A stretch of 64,000 bases of DNA from Amycolatopsis xylanica. GTDB taxonomy: Bacteria; Actinomycetota; Actinomycetes; Mycobacteriales; Pseudonocardiaceae. Within the stretch, counting starts at the first letter, position 1. Every line of letters begins with the position of its first letter. Below, piece by piece: positions 31,280 through 39,679 of this stretch. Under the pieces are notes generated by a model. That model was not told where the DNA came from, did no database searches, and saw nothing but the letters and a program-made list of their open reading frames with translations. The translations under genes and the position numbers were made by a program. The stretch covers positions 1-64,000 of the forward strand of contig NZ_FNON01000013.1 of assembly GCF_900107045.1 (NCBI RefSeq), given 5' to 3'.

Positions 31280-32758
31280 ATGAAGAAGCTCACAAGGGTG
31301 CTGGTCACCGCGGCGCTGGCGTTGGCGCCGCTGGCGATCACCGGAAGCGCACAGGCACAGACCGGCGTGCACGGCGTCGACGTGTCCGGCAACAACATCA
31401 CCGGCGGCGCCACGATCAACTGGACCACGGTCGCCGCGAACGAGCAGTTCGCGTTCATCAAAGCGACCGAAGGCGACGGCTACACCAGCGACTACTTCAA
31501 GTCCGCGTGGCCGCAGATGGAACGGGTGAACATCCCGCGCGCGCCCTACCACTTCCTGCTGCCCACCAAGGACGGCTCGGTCGCCGCGCAGGCCGCGCAC
31601 TTCGTGTCGGCGGCCCGTGCCGCCGGGTACGCGGGCAACACTCCCGGCGAGCTGCCGCCGGTGCTCGACCTGGAATGGGACTACCGCGACGGTTCCTGCC
31701 CGTCCGGCGTGACCAGTGACGGCGTCAAATCCTTTGTGGACACAATGCGCGCCTCGTTCCACCGCACGCCGATCATCTACACCAACAAGAATTTCCTGAG
31801 CCAGTGCGGCCTCGACGCCCGCCGCTTCGCTCCGTCCACCTATCTGTGGATCGCCGACTACGTCTCGAGCTCGGCGCCCGTGCCCACGGGCTGGAGCACC
31901 TGGACGTTCTGGCAGTACACGGCGAGCGCGACCGTGCCCGGCATCCCCACCCGCGCCGACCGCAACTGGTTCAACGGCTCGCTGACCGACCTCCGCAGGC
32001 TCGCGGGCCTCGACGGCGGGTTCACCCGCGACGTGACGGGCAACGGCTGGGACGACATCGTCGCCCGCAACGCCTCCGACGGAAACCTCTACCTCTACGA
32101 CGGTTTCGCCGACGGAAAGCTCGCGGCGCCCAGGAAAATCGGCTCCGGCTGGGGTGGCACGACCGCCGTCATGACGGGCGAGTTCACCGGCGACGGCCAG
32201 GCGGACCTCCTCGGCGTCAACGTAGATGGCGAGCTGAACGTCTACGCGGGAAGCGGCGGCACGTTCGCGGCGCCGCGCAAACTCGGCACCGGCTGGAACT
32301 CCCAGCGTTCGATCGTCGCGGGCGCCTTCACCACCAGCGGCCACGACGACCTCATCGGCATCCAGAAAGACACCGGCGACCTGTACTTCTACGCCGGCAC
32401 CGGTAGCACGTTCGCGGCACCACGCAAGCTCGCCTCCGGCTGGGGTGGCCAGACCGCGCTCGTCGCGGGCGACTTCGACCACGACGGCCACGCGGACCTG
32501 GTCGGCCGCACGACCGATGGCACCTTGAATCTCTACCGCGGCTACGGCGACGCCCAATTCAGCGCACCGGTGAAGTTCGGCGACGCGGCCGCGCTCACCG
32601 CCCTGATCCCTGGTGACTTCGACCACGACGGCCGCACCGACATCGCGGGCCGCACCGCCGACGGCACCCTGAATCTCTACCCGAGCACAGGTACCGGCCT
32701 CGGCGCCGCCCGTCCGCTCGGCACCGGTTGGAACGGTATGGATCTCTTCCAGTCATAA
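31280..32758 (+). CDS. Secreted GH25 muramidase with FG-GAP/VCBS repeats
   Basis: The 492-residue protein has a signal peptide (KKLTRVLVTAALALAPLAI, then TGSAQA) and a GH25 domain: GVHGVDVSGNNI, FIKATEGDGYTSDYF, YHFLLPTKDG and VLDLEWDYRD (the catalytic DxE), then WTFWQYTAS. GH25 enzymes cut the MurNAc-GlcNAc bond. The tail from about 250 has the same WDDIVARNASDGNLYLYDG repeats as the previous two genes, but more diverged. A terminator hairpin follows. Confidence 0.88.
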   Translation: MKKLTRVLVTAALALAPLAITGSAQAQTGVHGVDVSGNNITGGATINWTTVAANEQFAFIKATEGDGYTSDYFKSAWPQMERVNIPRAPYHFLLPTKDGSVAAQAAHFVSAARAAGYAGNTPGELPPVLDLEWDYRDGSCPSGVTSDGVKSFVDTMRASFHRTPIIYTNKNFLSQCGLDARRFAPSTYLWIADYVSSSAPVPTGWSTWTFWQYTASATVPGIPTRADRNWFNGSLTDLRRLAGLDGGFTRDVTGNGWDDIVARNASDGNLYLYDGFADGKLAAPRKIGSGWGGTTAVMTGEFTGDGQADLLGVNVDGELNVYAGSGGTFAAPRKLGTGWNSQRSIVAGAFTTSGHDDLIGIQKDTGDLYFYAGTGSTFAAPRKLASGWGGQTALVAGDFDHDGHADLVGRTTDGTLNLYRGYGDAQFSAPVKFGDAAALTALIPGDFDHDGRTDIAGRTADGTLNLYPSTGTGLGAARPLGTGWNGMDLFQS

Positions 32759-32765
32759 GTCGCGC

Positions 32766-32798
32766 GAGGGGCGGCGGGCTTCCTGCCCGCCGCCTCTC
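32766..32798. terminator. Bidirectional terminator hairpin
   Basis: GAGGGGCGGCGGGC (32766-32779) pairs with GCCCGCCGCCTCTC (32785-32798), with one wobble and a 5-nt loop. It lies 7 bp after the GH25 stop and before the convergent SDR stop at 32805. Confidence 0.8.
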
Positions 32799-32804
32799 CG
32801 GTGC

Positions 32805-33701
32805 TCAGGTGATCGGTTTGCCGCCGGTGACACCGATGATCTCCCCGGTGATGTAACTCGACTCCTGCGATGCGAGGAACACATAGGGCGGTGCCAGCTC
32901 GGCGGGTTGCCCGGCCCGGCCGAGCGGGGTGTCCGCGCCGAAGTCCCCGACCTTCTCCGCGGGGAGGGTGGCCGGGATGAGCGGCGTCCACACCGGACCG
33001 GGCGCCACCGAATTGACGCGGATCCCCTTGTCCGCCAGCTCGCTCGCCAGGCTTTTGGTGAAGTTCACGATCGCGGCCTTGGTCATCGCGTAGTCCATCA
33101 GCTCGGGTGCGGGCTGGAACGCCTGGATCGACGAGGTGTTGATGATCGCCGACCCCGGCGGCATCCGCGGGATCGCGGCTTTGCAGAGCCAGAACATGGC
33201 GTGGATGTTGGTCTTGAACACCCGGTCGAGCTGCTCGGTGTCGATGTCGAGAATGCCGCCACTCGACATCTGGTACGCCGCGTTGTTGACGAGGATGTCG
33301 ATCTGCCCGAACTCCTCGACCGCGCGACGCACGATCTGCTCGCAGTGCGCCTCGTCGCGGACGTCGCCCGGCACGGTGACCGCCCGCCGCCCAGCCTCCT
33401 CGACGAGGGCGGCGGTCTTCCGAGCGTCGGCCTCCTCGGCGTCCAAAAAGGACAACAGGACGTCCGCGCCCTCCCGCGCGAAAGCGAGTGCGACCGCCCG
33501 GCCGATGCCGGAGTCACCGCCGGTGATCACCGCCGAGCGGCCGGTCAACCGGCCGCAGCCGCGGTAGGTCCGCTCCCCGTGATCCGGTTCCGGGCTCATC
33601 TCACCGCCGGTGCCGGGATGTTCCTGCTCTTGGCCCTGTTGGCGGTCCGGAGCGGGGTACTGCGCACGCGGGTCCTGGATGCCGTACTGATCAGCGCTCA
33701 T
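32805..33701 (-). CDS. SDR oxidoreductase, general-stress type (YghA/GSP39-like)
   Basis: The 298-residue protein has a polar N-terminal tail of about 50 residues (QDPRAQYPAPDRQQGQEQEH) as in the GSP39/YghA subgroup. The NAD motif TGGDSGIGRAVALA, NNAAYQ and YAMTKAAIVNFT (YxxxK) follow. Substrate unknown; members reduce aldehydes or alcohols in stress. A sigma-B-like promoter lies directly upstream, which fits a stress role. It ends 47 bp after the GH25 stop with a terminator between. Confidence 0.85.
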   Translation of the reverse strand: MSADQYGIQDPRAQYPAPDRQQGQEQEHPGTGGEMSPEPDHGERTYRGCGRLTGRSAVITGGDSGIGRAVALAFAREGADVLLSFLDAEEADARKTAALVEEAGRRAVTVPGDVRDEAHCEQIVRRAVEEFGQIDILVNNAAYQMSSGGILDIDTEQLDRVFKTNIHAMFWLCKAAIPRMPPGSAIINTSSIQAFQPAPELMDYAMTKAAIVNFTKSLASELADKGIRVNSVAPGPVWTPLIPATLPAEKVGDFGADTPLGRAGQPAELAPPYVFLASQESSYITGEIIGVTGGKPIT

Positions 33702-33710
33702 GACTAGGCG

Positions 33711-33735
33711 ATTCCCGTTTTGGGACGACCCAAAC
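33711..33735 (-). promoter_or_regulatory. Sigma-B/F-like promoter of the SDR gene
   Basis: On the minus strand GTTT (33735-33732) is followed by 15 bp and then GGGAAT (33716-33711). This fits the general-stress consensus GTTT-N14-17-GGGTAT with one change. The ATG at 33701 is only 9 bp further on, so a short or absent leader is predicted. The rest of the 143-bp gap to the gene at 33845 has no other clear motif apart from a GGGGTAT at 33789. Confidence 0.5.
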
Positions 33736-33844
33736 GACCGGCTCGCCGCTGTGACCTGCTGCGGCGAATGAGTGAACGAGGTGTCCCCGGGGTATCACGG
33801 AGATCACCGCGACGGACGCGGGAACAGCACGAAAGAGGTTCGCC

Positions 33845-34852
33845 ATGCACTTGCCCCGCCCTCGTGGACCGATCAGCGCGGCCCTCGGGACCGCGTTGCG
33901 CGGGTCGCCCCACGCGCTGCCTTCCTCCGTGCTCGACCACGCTCAACGGCCTGGCGGCTTCGCTCTGTCCGATGAGGACCTGCAGGTCAGCCTCTGGATC
34001 TGCTACGAGCTGAGCTACCGCGGATTCAGCGACGTCGACGAAGACTGGGAAACCGAGCCATCCCTGCTGGCCGTGCGCGCGGCACTGGAAAAACGCATGC
34101 TCGCCTCACTGCGCGACCTCACCTCTCCCCCGCCACGGGCTACCAACGCTCCCGCCGCGCTGAAAGCGATGATCGACGCCGACGACGGGCCCGGCCTGGC
34201 GCTGTACCTGCAGCGGCACGCGACCGCCGGGCAATTCGCCGAGTTCGTCGCGCACCGCTCCATCTACCACCTCAAGGAAGCCGATCCCCACAGCTGGGCC
34301 ATTCCCCGCATCAGTGGCCGCGCGAAGGCGGCACTGGTCGAGATTCAGTCCGATGAGTACGGCGCGGGCAGGCTGGAGCGGATGCACTCGGAACTGTTCC
34401 GCGCCATGATGCGCGACCTGGGCCTCGACGACACCTACGGCGCCTACCTCGACCAGGTGCCTGCCGTGACGCTCGCGGTGAGCAACACGATGTCGCTGTT
34501 CGGCCTGCACCGCGCGTGGACACCGGCGCTGCTCGGGCACCTGGCCGTGTTCGAAATGACGTCTTCGCTGCCCAACCGCCGCTATGGCAACGGTTTGCGC
34601 CGCCTCGGCCACGGCACGGGGACCACCCGGTTCTACGACGAGCATGTCGAAGCCGATGCCGTGCACGAACAAATAGCCATGCACGACCTGTGCGGCGGCT
34701 ACCTCGAGGACCACCCCGAAGACACCGGCAAGCTCCTGTTCGGTGCCGCGTGCGCACTGGCGGCCGACAACGCTATGGCGGAATTCTTGTTACAGCGCTG
34801 GGAATCCGGCCGCAGCGCTCTGCATGGCGTGCTCGAAACCGACGTCGCCTGA
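33845..34852 (+). CDS. Haem-oxygenase-like iron-containing redox protein (diiron-type)
   Basis: The 335-residue, all-helical protein shows DEDLQVSLWICYELSYRGF, EFVAHRSIYHLKEADPHSW, EIQSDEYGAGRLERMHSELF and FFDEHVEADAVHEQIA-like TRFYDEHVEADAVHE. These Glu/His/Asp-rich helices are the mark of the haem-oxygenase-like diiron oxidase group, called iron-containing redox enzyme in annotations. The reaction is unknown. The ATG follows GAAAGAGG. It is convergent with the CDGSH gene, only 5 bp away, a pairing that suggests linked iron use. Confidence 0.8.
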   Translation: MHLPRPRGPISAALGTALRGSPHALPSSVLDHAQRPGGFALSDEDLQVSLWICYELSYRGFSDVDEDWETEPSLLAVRAALEKRMLASLRDLTSPPPRATNAPAALKAMIDADDGPGLALYLQRHATAGQFAEFVAHRSIYHLKEADPHSWAIPRISGRAKAALVEIQSDEYGAGRLERMHSELFRAMMRDLGLDDTYGAYLDQVPAVTLAVSNTMSLFGLHRAWTPALLGHLAVFEMTSSLPNRRYGNGLRRLGHGTGTTRFYDEHVEADAVHEQIAMHDLCGGYLEDHPEDTGKLLFGAACALAADNAMAEFLLQRWESGRSALHGVLETDVA

Positions 34853-34857
34853 ACGGC

Positions 34858-35100
34858 TCAGTCCTCTTCGGACGGACGCAGTGGATCGTTACGCGGCCCG
34901 CTGGCCGCACGGAACTTGGCGACCTTGTGGGTGCCATCGCAGAACGGCTTGATCGCCGATCGCCCGCACCGGCACAACGCGATCGTCTCACGCCCGGCGT
35001 CGATCTCCGTCCCGTCCTGAGCGACCAGCCTGACCGGACCTCGCACCAGCAGCGGCCCGTCCTCGCACGGCGTGATCGTCACCGCGGCCTCCCCGGTCAC
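34858..35100 (-). CDS. CDGSH iron-sulfur domain protein
   Basis: The 80-residue protein carries the CDGSH-type [2Fe-2S] motif CRCGRSAIKPFCDGTH (3 Cys, 1 His). The N-terminal part (ITPCEDGPLLVRGPVRLVAQDG) is the usual strand before it. The GTG start overlaps the stop of a 15-codon ORF with a strong ribosome site, which may couple translation. It converges with the diiron protein. Confidence 0.85.
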   Translation of the reverse strand: MTGEAAVTITPCEDGPLLVRGPVRLVAQDGTEIDAGRETIALCRCGRSAIKPFCDGTHKVAKFRAASGPRNDPLRPSEED

Positions 35101-35144
35101 CGGCTGCCCGCAGTGCGCTTGACGACACCGGGAAACGCGACCAT
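35097..35144 (-). CDS. Possible 15-codon leader ORF coupled to the CDGSH gene
   Basis: An ATG at 35144 follows GGAGG at 5-nt spacing and encodes MVAFPGVVKRTAGSR. Its TGA overlaps the GTG of the CDGSH gene (GTGA). The CDGSH start itself has no clear ribosome site, so translation may depend on this ORF. It could also be a mis-assigned start. The 186-bp stretch from 35145 to 35330 has no other clear gene. Confidence 0.3.
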   Translation of the reverse strand: MVAFPGVVKRTAGSR

Positions 35145-35330
35145 CAGAACCTCCACAAGCGAAAGCGACAGCCCCAGGCTATTCCCGCGCGAGCCCGCTC
35201 GCCGGATGGACCGCGGCATCCGCCGGATGTTTCCCTCCCGCCGGTCCGGTTACCCCCTCGGCATGAGCCAGGTCTTGATCGGCAGCGGCAAGGCCGCTGT
35301 GTCCGCCGCCTCACGAATCAGGGGAACCAC

Positions 35331-36461
35331 ATGAACGCGCCCAGCGAGGTGGCCGTCGGGGTGCTGGTCGACGGCGGGCTGCCGGAGCAGGTGATCACCA
35401 CGATCGCCGACGACCTGCCCGAGCTCTTCGCCACCCGGGTGAACGGGCAGACACGGTGGCGGGTGGAGCACGAGGCCGGCGAGCTCCCGCTGGACGAAGA
35501 CGGTGACATCCCGATGCGGACGCTCTCGCGGCGGCACCGGCAGGACCGGGGCTGGGACCTGCTGGTACTGGTCACGGACCTGCCCCGGCGCGCGGGAACC
35601 GACCCCGTCGTCGCCGGAGTCGACGTCGAGCACGGTGTCGCGATGATCTCGCTGCCCGCACTCGGCGCCGTGCGGGTGCGGCGCCGGGCGAAGAGGATGC
35701 TGGTCCGCGTGGTGCGGCAACTGGTCTCACACCGGCTCAAGATCGACGGCGAGCACCGCGGGCGGGGAACGCTGGCCCGGCTGCGGGAAGTGCTGGCGCC
35801 GACGCGGCGGATGCCCGGTGAACGCCCGTCATCCGCGACGCACCTGGCGCTGGTCGGGCTGCGTGGCCGGCTGCGGCTGCTGGCCGGGATGGTGCGGGAC
35901 AACCGTCCGTGGCGGCTCGTCCCGCACCTCGCGGGCGCCACCGCGGCGGCGGCGGGCACCGCGGCCTACGGCATCATCACCAGTTCGTTCTGGAAGCTCG
36001 CGGACGCGCTGTCCCCGCTGCGGCTGACGGCGATCACGGTGGTCACCGTCGTGGTCATGACCGTGTGGCTGACGTTGTACAACCACCTGTGGGACCGGCC
36101 TTCCGACGCCGCCGAGCGCCGCAAAGCGCTGCTGTACAACGTTTCCACGGCGACCACGCTGGCGATCGGGGTGGTGTGCATGTACGTCATCCTGTACGTG
36201 CTCGCGCTGCTCGCCGCGGCCGTGCTGATCGACAGCGGCTACTTCGCCCAGGCACTGGGGCACCCGGTCGGCGTGGGTTCGTACCTGAACCTGGTGTGGC
36301 TGTGCAGCTCGGTGGGCATCGTCGCCGGCGCGCTCGGCTCGAGCCTGGAAGACGAGGAGACCGTCCGCAACGCGACCTACGGACGGCGCGAGCAGGAACG
36401 CCAGGAACGGAACCGGCGTCGGCGGGAAGAGCAGGCGTCCCGCGACGAACAAGCGCGGTGA
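35331..36461 (+). CDS. Hypothetical membrane protein, 376 residues
   Basis: The N-terminal half is soluble and basic (RRHRQDRGWDLLVLVTDLP, GAVRVRRRAKRMLVRVVRQL). The C-terminal half has about four hydrophobic segments (AGATAAAAGTAAYGIITSSF, ITVVTVVVMTVWLTLYNHL, TLAIGVVCMYVILYVLALLA, LVWLCSSVGIVAGALG) and an Arg/Glu-rich tail. No family motif is recognised. The stop TGA lies in a half-copy of the GTGAGTG palindrome. The next gene is 34 bp on, so they may be cotranscribed. Confidence 0.75.
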   Translation: MNAPSEVAVGVLVDGGLPEQVITTIADDLPELFATRVNGQTRWRVEHEAGELPLDEDGDIPMRTLSRRHRQDRGWDLLVLVTDLPRRAGTDPVVAGVDVEHGVAMISLPALGAVRVRRRAKRMLVRVVRQLVSHRLKIDGEHRGRGTLARLREVLAPTRRMPGERPSSATHLALVGLRGRLRLLAGMVRDNRPWRLVPHLAGATAAAAGTAAYGIITSSFWKLADALSPLRLTAITVVTVVVMTVWLTLYNHLWDRPSDAAERRKALLYNVSTATTLAIGVVCMYVILYVLALLAAAVLIDSGYFAQALGHPVGVGSYLNLVWLCSSVGIVAGALGSSLEDEETVRNATYGRREQERQERNRRRREEQASRDEQAR

Positions 36462-36477
36462 GTGGTATCGCCGGTTA
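36458..36477. repeat. Half-copy of the GGTTCTAACC-family palindrome
   Basis: GTGAGTGGTATCGCCGGTTA matches the left half of the copy at 46421-46462 at 18 of 20 positions. The right half is missing. It overlaps the stop codon at 36459-36461. Chance similarity cannot be excluded. Confidence 0.45.
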
Positions 36478-36495
36478 GTGGGTAGCCCTCCGGGC

Positions 36496-37569
36496 ATGAA
36501 GGTCGTCATCACCGGGCTCACCGGCAATATCGGGACCGCGTTCCTGCGCCGCTACGGCGCCGACCCCGCACTCGACCTGACCGGCATAGCCCGCCGCGTG
36601 CCCCCGCGCGAAGACCACGGCAAGGTGCGCTGGGTCGCCTGCGACGTCGGCTCGCCGGAAGCCCCGCGAGTGCTCGCGGAGGCGTTCGAGGGCGCCGACG
36701 CCGTCGTCCATCTGGCTTGGAGCATCCACCCGCCGGCCGGCGAACCTCCCATGGCGAGGACCAACGAGACAGGCACCGCCCAGGTACTCGCCGCGGCGGC
36801 CGACGCGGGTGTGGGGCACGTGGTGTGCGCCTCCTCGGTCGCCGCGTACGGCAAGGCGCCGCGCTGGACCAAGGTCGCCGAGGACTGGCCGCGCACGGGC
36901 ATCGACACGAGCGCCTACAGCCGGGGCAAAGCGCTGCTGGAACGTCAGCTCGACGAGTTCGCCGACCGTCATCCGGCGGTCAAGGTCACGCGGATCCGTC
37001 CCTGCGCCGTCGTGCAGCACGACGCCGCCGGAGAGTTCTCGGACTGGCTGCTCAGCTCGCTGCTGCCGGAACGGCTGGTCGGCTCCCGCTGGCTGCCGCT
37101 GCCGCTCTGGCCGCGGCTGCGTGCGCAGGCCGTGCACGCCGAGGACGTGGCCGACGCACTGCACACCATCCTGTTCCGCAAGGCGGAGGGCGCGTTCAAC
37201 CTCGCCAGTGCGCAGGTGCTCGACGCCGGGGCGCTGGCCGACGCGATCGGCGGACCCCGGATCCCGGTGCCGCGCACGGCCTTGCGGGCCGCCGCGTGGG
37301 TGACCTGGCGAGGGGGCCTGCAACCCGTGCATCCCGGCTGGCTCACGCTCGCCGACCAGGCGCCGCTGATCGACACCACCCGCGCGCGGGACGAACTCGG
37401 CTGGCGTCCGCGGTACGACTCGGCGGCCGCCATCTCGGCGCTGGTGGCCGGGATGGCCGAACGGGCCGGAACGGCGAGCCCGCCTCTCGCCGCGCGCCCG
37501 GAGCTGGGACTGGCCGATCGGATCGGCGCGGTGCGTCCGGGGCAGCCGAGTCACCAGTCGCAGGCATGA
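36496..37569 (+). CDS. NAD-dependent epimerase/dehydratase-like protein
   Basis: The 357-residue extended SDR starts MKVVITGLTGNIG (NAD motif), has VVHLAWSIHPPAGEP and ASSVAAYGK, then TSAYSRGKALLERQL (YxxxK with Tyr and Lys). The C-terminal domain resembles those of sugar epimerases but no substrate is apparent. The ATG at 36496 follows CCTCCGGGC without a strong ribosome site. It overlaps the FAD gene by 4 bp (ATGA), and the two form an operon. Confidence 0.82.
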   Translation: MKVVITGLTGNIGTAFLRRYGADPALDLTGIARRVPPREDHGKVRWVACDVGSPEAPRVLAEAFEGADAVVHLAWSIHPPAGEPPMARTNETGTAQVLAAAADAGVGHVVCASSVAAYGKAPRWTKVAEDWPRTGIDTSAYSRGKALLERQLDEFADRHPAVKVTRIRPCAVVQHDAAGEFSDWLLSSLLPERLVGSRWLPLPLWPRLRAQAVHAEDVADALHTILFRKAEGAFNLASAQVLDAGALADAIGGPRIPVPRTALRAAAWVTWRGGLQPVHPGWLTLADQAPLIDTTRARDELGWRPRYDSAAAISALVAGMAERAGTASPPLAARPELGLADRIGAVRPGQPSHQSQA

Positions 37570-39161
37570 GCGTGGAGACGGCCGACGCCGTGGTGATCGG
37601 CGCCGGGCACAACGGGCTGGTCGCGGCGAACCTGCTGACCGACGCGGGCTGGAGCGTGCTCGTGCTCGAAGCCACCGGCGAGCCGGGTGGAGCGGTACGC
37701 AGCGCTCCGCTGCCCGTGCCAGGATTCTCCACCGACCTGTGCAGTGCTTTCTTCCCTCTCTCGGCGGTCTCCCCCGCGATGAAGGCACTCGAACTCGAAC
37801 GCCATGGCCTGCGGTGGCGGCACGCGCCCGAAGTGCTCGCGCACATCTTCCCCGACGACCGCTGCGCGCTGCTATCGCGGGATCTCAAACGCACGCAAGC
37901 CTCCGTCGCCGCCTTCGCGCCGGAAGACGCCGACGCGTGGGAGGCGATGTTCCAGCAGTGGCAACGCATTCGTGACGCTCTAGTCGACTCGCTGCTCACC
38001 CCGTTCCCGCCGGTACGGGCCGGCGCCCGGCTGCTGCGCTCGACCGGCACGGCCGAGGCGTTACGACTCGCGCGCATGCTCATGCTGCCCGCCAGGAGGC
38101 TCGGCATGGAGGCCTTTCGCGGTGACGGCGCCCGGTTGCTGCTCGCCGGTAACGCGCTGCACGCCGATGTCGGCATCGACAACGCGGGCAGCGGTGTCTT
38201 CGGCTGGCTGCTGGCGATGCTCGCGCAGGACGTCGGGTTCCCGGTGCCCGAAGGCGGCGCGTCCGAGATCACCGCCGCGCTCGTTCGGCGGCTGGCCTCA
38301 CGCGGCGGGCGGATCGAATGCGGCAGGCGCGTCACCGGCGTGCTCGTCGCGAACGGACGCGCGCTGGGCGTCCGCGATCACGAAGGCGTACTGGTCCGCG
38401 CGGGCAAGGCGGTGCTGGCCGATGTCCCCGCGCCCACGCTCTACCTCGACCTCGTCGGCGCCGAGCAGCTGCCCTCGCGGCTGGTCGGCGACCTGGAAGT
38501 GTTCGAATGGGACAGTTCGACCGTGAAGGTGGACTGGGCATTGTCCGGTCCGGTGCCCTGGACCGCCGAGGAGGCTCGCGAAGCGGGCACCCTCCACTTG
38601 GGAGCGGACCTCAACGGCCTCAGCCGGTTCTCCACCGATCTCGTCACCGGGCGCATTCCGCGGAACCCGTTCCTGCTGCTGGGTCAGATGACCACGGCCG
38701 ACCCCGCGCGGTCACCGGCTGGCACCGCCAGCGTGTGGGCCTACACCCATGTGCCACGCGGTTCCTGCCGCTCCGAGAGCGCGCTCGCCCATCACGTCCA
38801 GCGCATCGAAGAACGGATCGAGAAGCACGCGCCCGGCTTCACCGGGCTCATCCTCGACCGGCTCGTGCACGGCCCGGCCTCACTCGAGCAGCACGACCCC
38901 AGCCTGGTCGGCGGGGCGATCAACGCGGGCACCACCGCCATCCACCAGCAGCTCTTCCTCCGGCCGACCCCGGGACTCGGCCGCGCCGACACCCCGATCG
39001 ACCGGCTCTTCCTGGCGAGCGCGTCGGCGCACCCCGGCGGCGCCGTCCACGGTGGCCCCGGCTCGAACGCGGCACGGGCGGCGCTGGCCCGCGCCGGGCA
39101 CGCCGGCGCGCTCTACTCCACGACGGTCAAAGCGGCTCAGCGACTCGTTCACGGCCGTTAG
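37566..39161 (+). CDS. Phytoene-desaturase-like FAD oxidoreductase
   Basis: The 531-residue protein opens with the dinucleotide motif VVIGAGHNGLVAANLL and LEATGEPGGAVRS. A long substrate domain follows and the C-terminal FAD motif is ASASAHPGGAVHGGPGSNAARAAL. This is the NAD(P)/FAD-dependent phytoene-desaturase/amine-oxidase-like group (often annotated as NAD(P)/FAD-dependent oxidoreductase; related to pyridine nucleotide-disulfide oxidoreductase domain 2). The substrate is unknown. No carotenoid gene lies nearby. The 3' end overlaps the convergent SRPBCC gene by 4 bp. Confidence 0.82.
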   Translation: MSVETADAVVIGAGHNGLVAANLLTDAGWSVLVLEATGEPGGAVRSAPLPVPGFSTDLCSAFFPLSAVSPAMKALELERHGLRWRHAPEVLAHIFPDDRCALLSRDLKRTQASVAAFAPEDADAWEAMFQQWQRIRDALVDSLLTPFPPVRAGARLLRSTGTAEALRLARMLMLPARRLGMEAFRGDGARLLLAGNALHADVGIDNAGSGVFGWLLAMLAQDVGFPVPEGGASEITAALVRRLASRGGRIECGRRVTGVLVANGRALGVRDHEGVLVRAGKAVLADVPAPTLYLDLVGAEQLPSRLVGDLEVFEWDSSTVKVDWALSGPVPWTAEEAREAGTLHLGADLNGLSRFSTDLVTGRIPRNPFLLLGQMTTADPARSPAGTASVWAYTHVPRGSCRSESALAHHVQRIEERIEKHAPGFTGLILDRLVHGPASLEQHDPSLVGGAINAGTTAIHQQLFLRPTPGLGRADTPIDRLFLASASAHPGGAVHGGPGSNAARAALARAGHAGALYSTTVKAAQRLVHGR

Positions 39162-39607
39162 CGCAACGTCGTGCCCCGTCCGGTGGCCAAGTCGGCCAGC
39201 CTGGCGAGCGCCTCCTTGTTGCGTGGCTTCAGCACAGCCGCCAGCGCCGGGTGCGGGATCGCCTTGATCGGCCCGCTGATCGCGCGCTCCTCCATCACCA
39301 CCCGCGTGCCGCCGCCCGGCACCGGCTCCAGCGTCAGCTCGATGCAGGCTGCCCCGAACACCCACAGCCTCGCCTCCAGCCCGAGGTAGCGGCCCGGCTC
39401 GATGGCACGGACCACGGTGATGTCCTGCACCTGCAGCGGCCACGCCCCCGTCCGATGATGCAGCCGTGACCCCACCGCGGGCCACTCGGGATCGACGTCG
39501 CGGACGTGGGAGTTGCCCACCACCCACGCCGCGTAGGACCAGCCGTCGGCCAGCACGGCGAAGACGTCATCGGCCTTGGCCGGAACCGTTCGCTCGACAC
39601 GTGTCAT
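39158..39607 (-). CDS. SRPBCC-family (polyketide cyclase/START-like) protein
   Basis: The 149-residue protein reads VERTVPAKADDVFAVLADGW, VGSRLHHRTGAWPLQVQDITVV and GGGTRVVMEERA, the usual helix-grip pattern of SRPBCC proteins that bind small hydrophobic ligands. Role unknown. It is divergent from the FAD/Rieske gene at 39680 with 72 bp between. Confidence 0.8.
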   Translation of the reverse strand: MTRVERTVPAKADDVFAVLADGWSYAAWVVGNSHVRDVDPEWPAVGSRLHHRTGAWPLQVQDITVVRAIEPGRYLGLEARLWVFGAACIELTLEPVPGGGTRVVMEERAISGPIKAIPHPALAAVLKPRNKEALARLADLATGRGTTLR

Positions 39608-39679
39608 GGTCGGCGAATACCCGCCTCGCGCGCTTCGAACCGGGGTTTACCGGTCAGGAGGACCGGGGATCCGCTCGGT

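Noticed and set aside
33789..33795. GGGGTAT as sigma-B -10 of the diiron gene
   Set aside because: No GTTT lies at 13-17 bp upstream, so the evidence is too weak to call.
35263..35334. 23-codon ORF (starts MSQVLIG) overlapping the membrane-protein start
   Set aside because: No ribosome site, no context and no sequence feature beyond the ATGA overlap.
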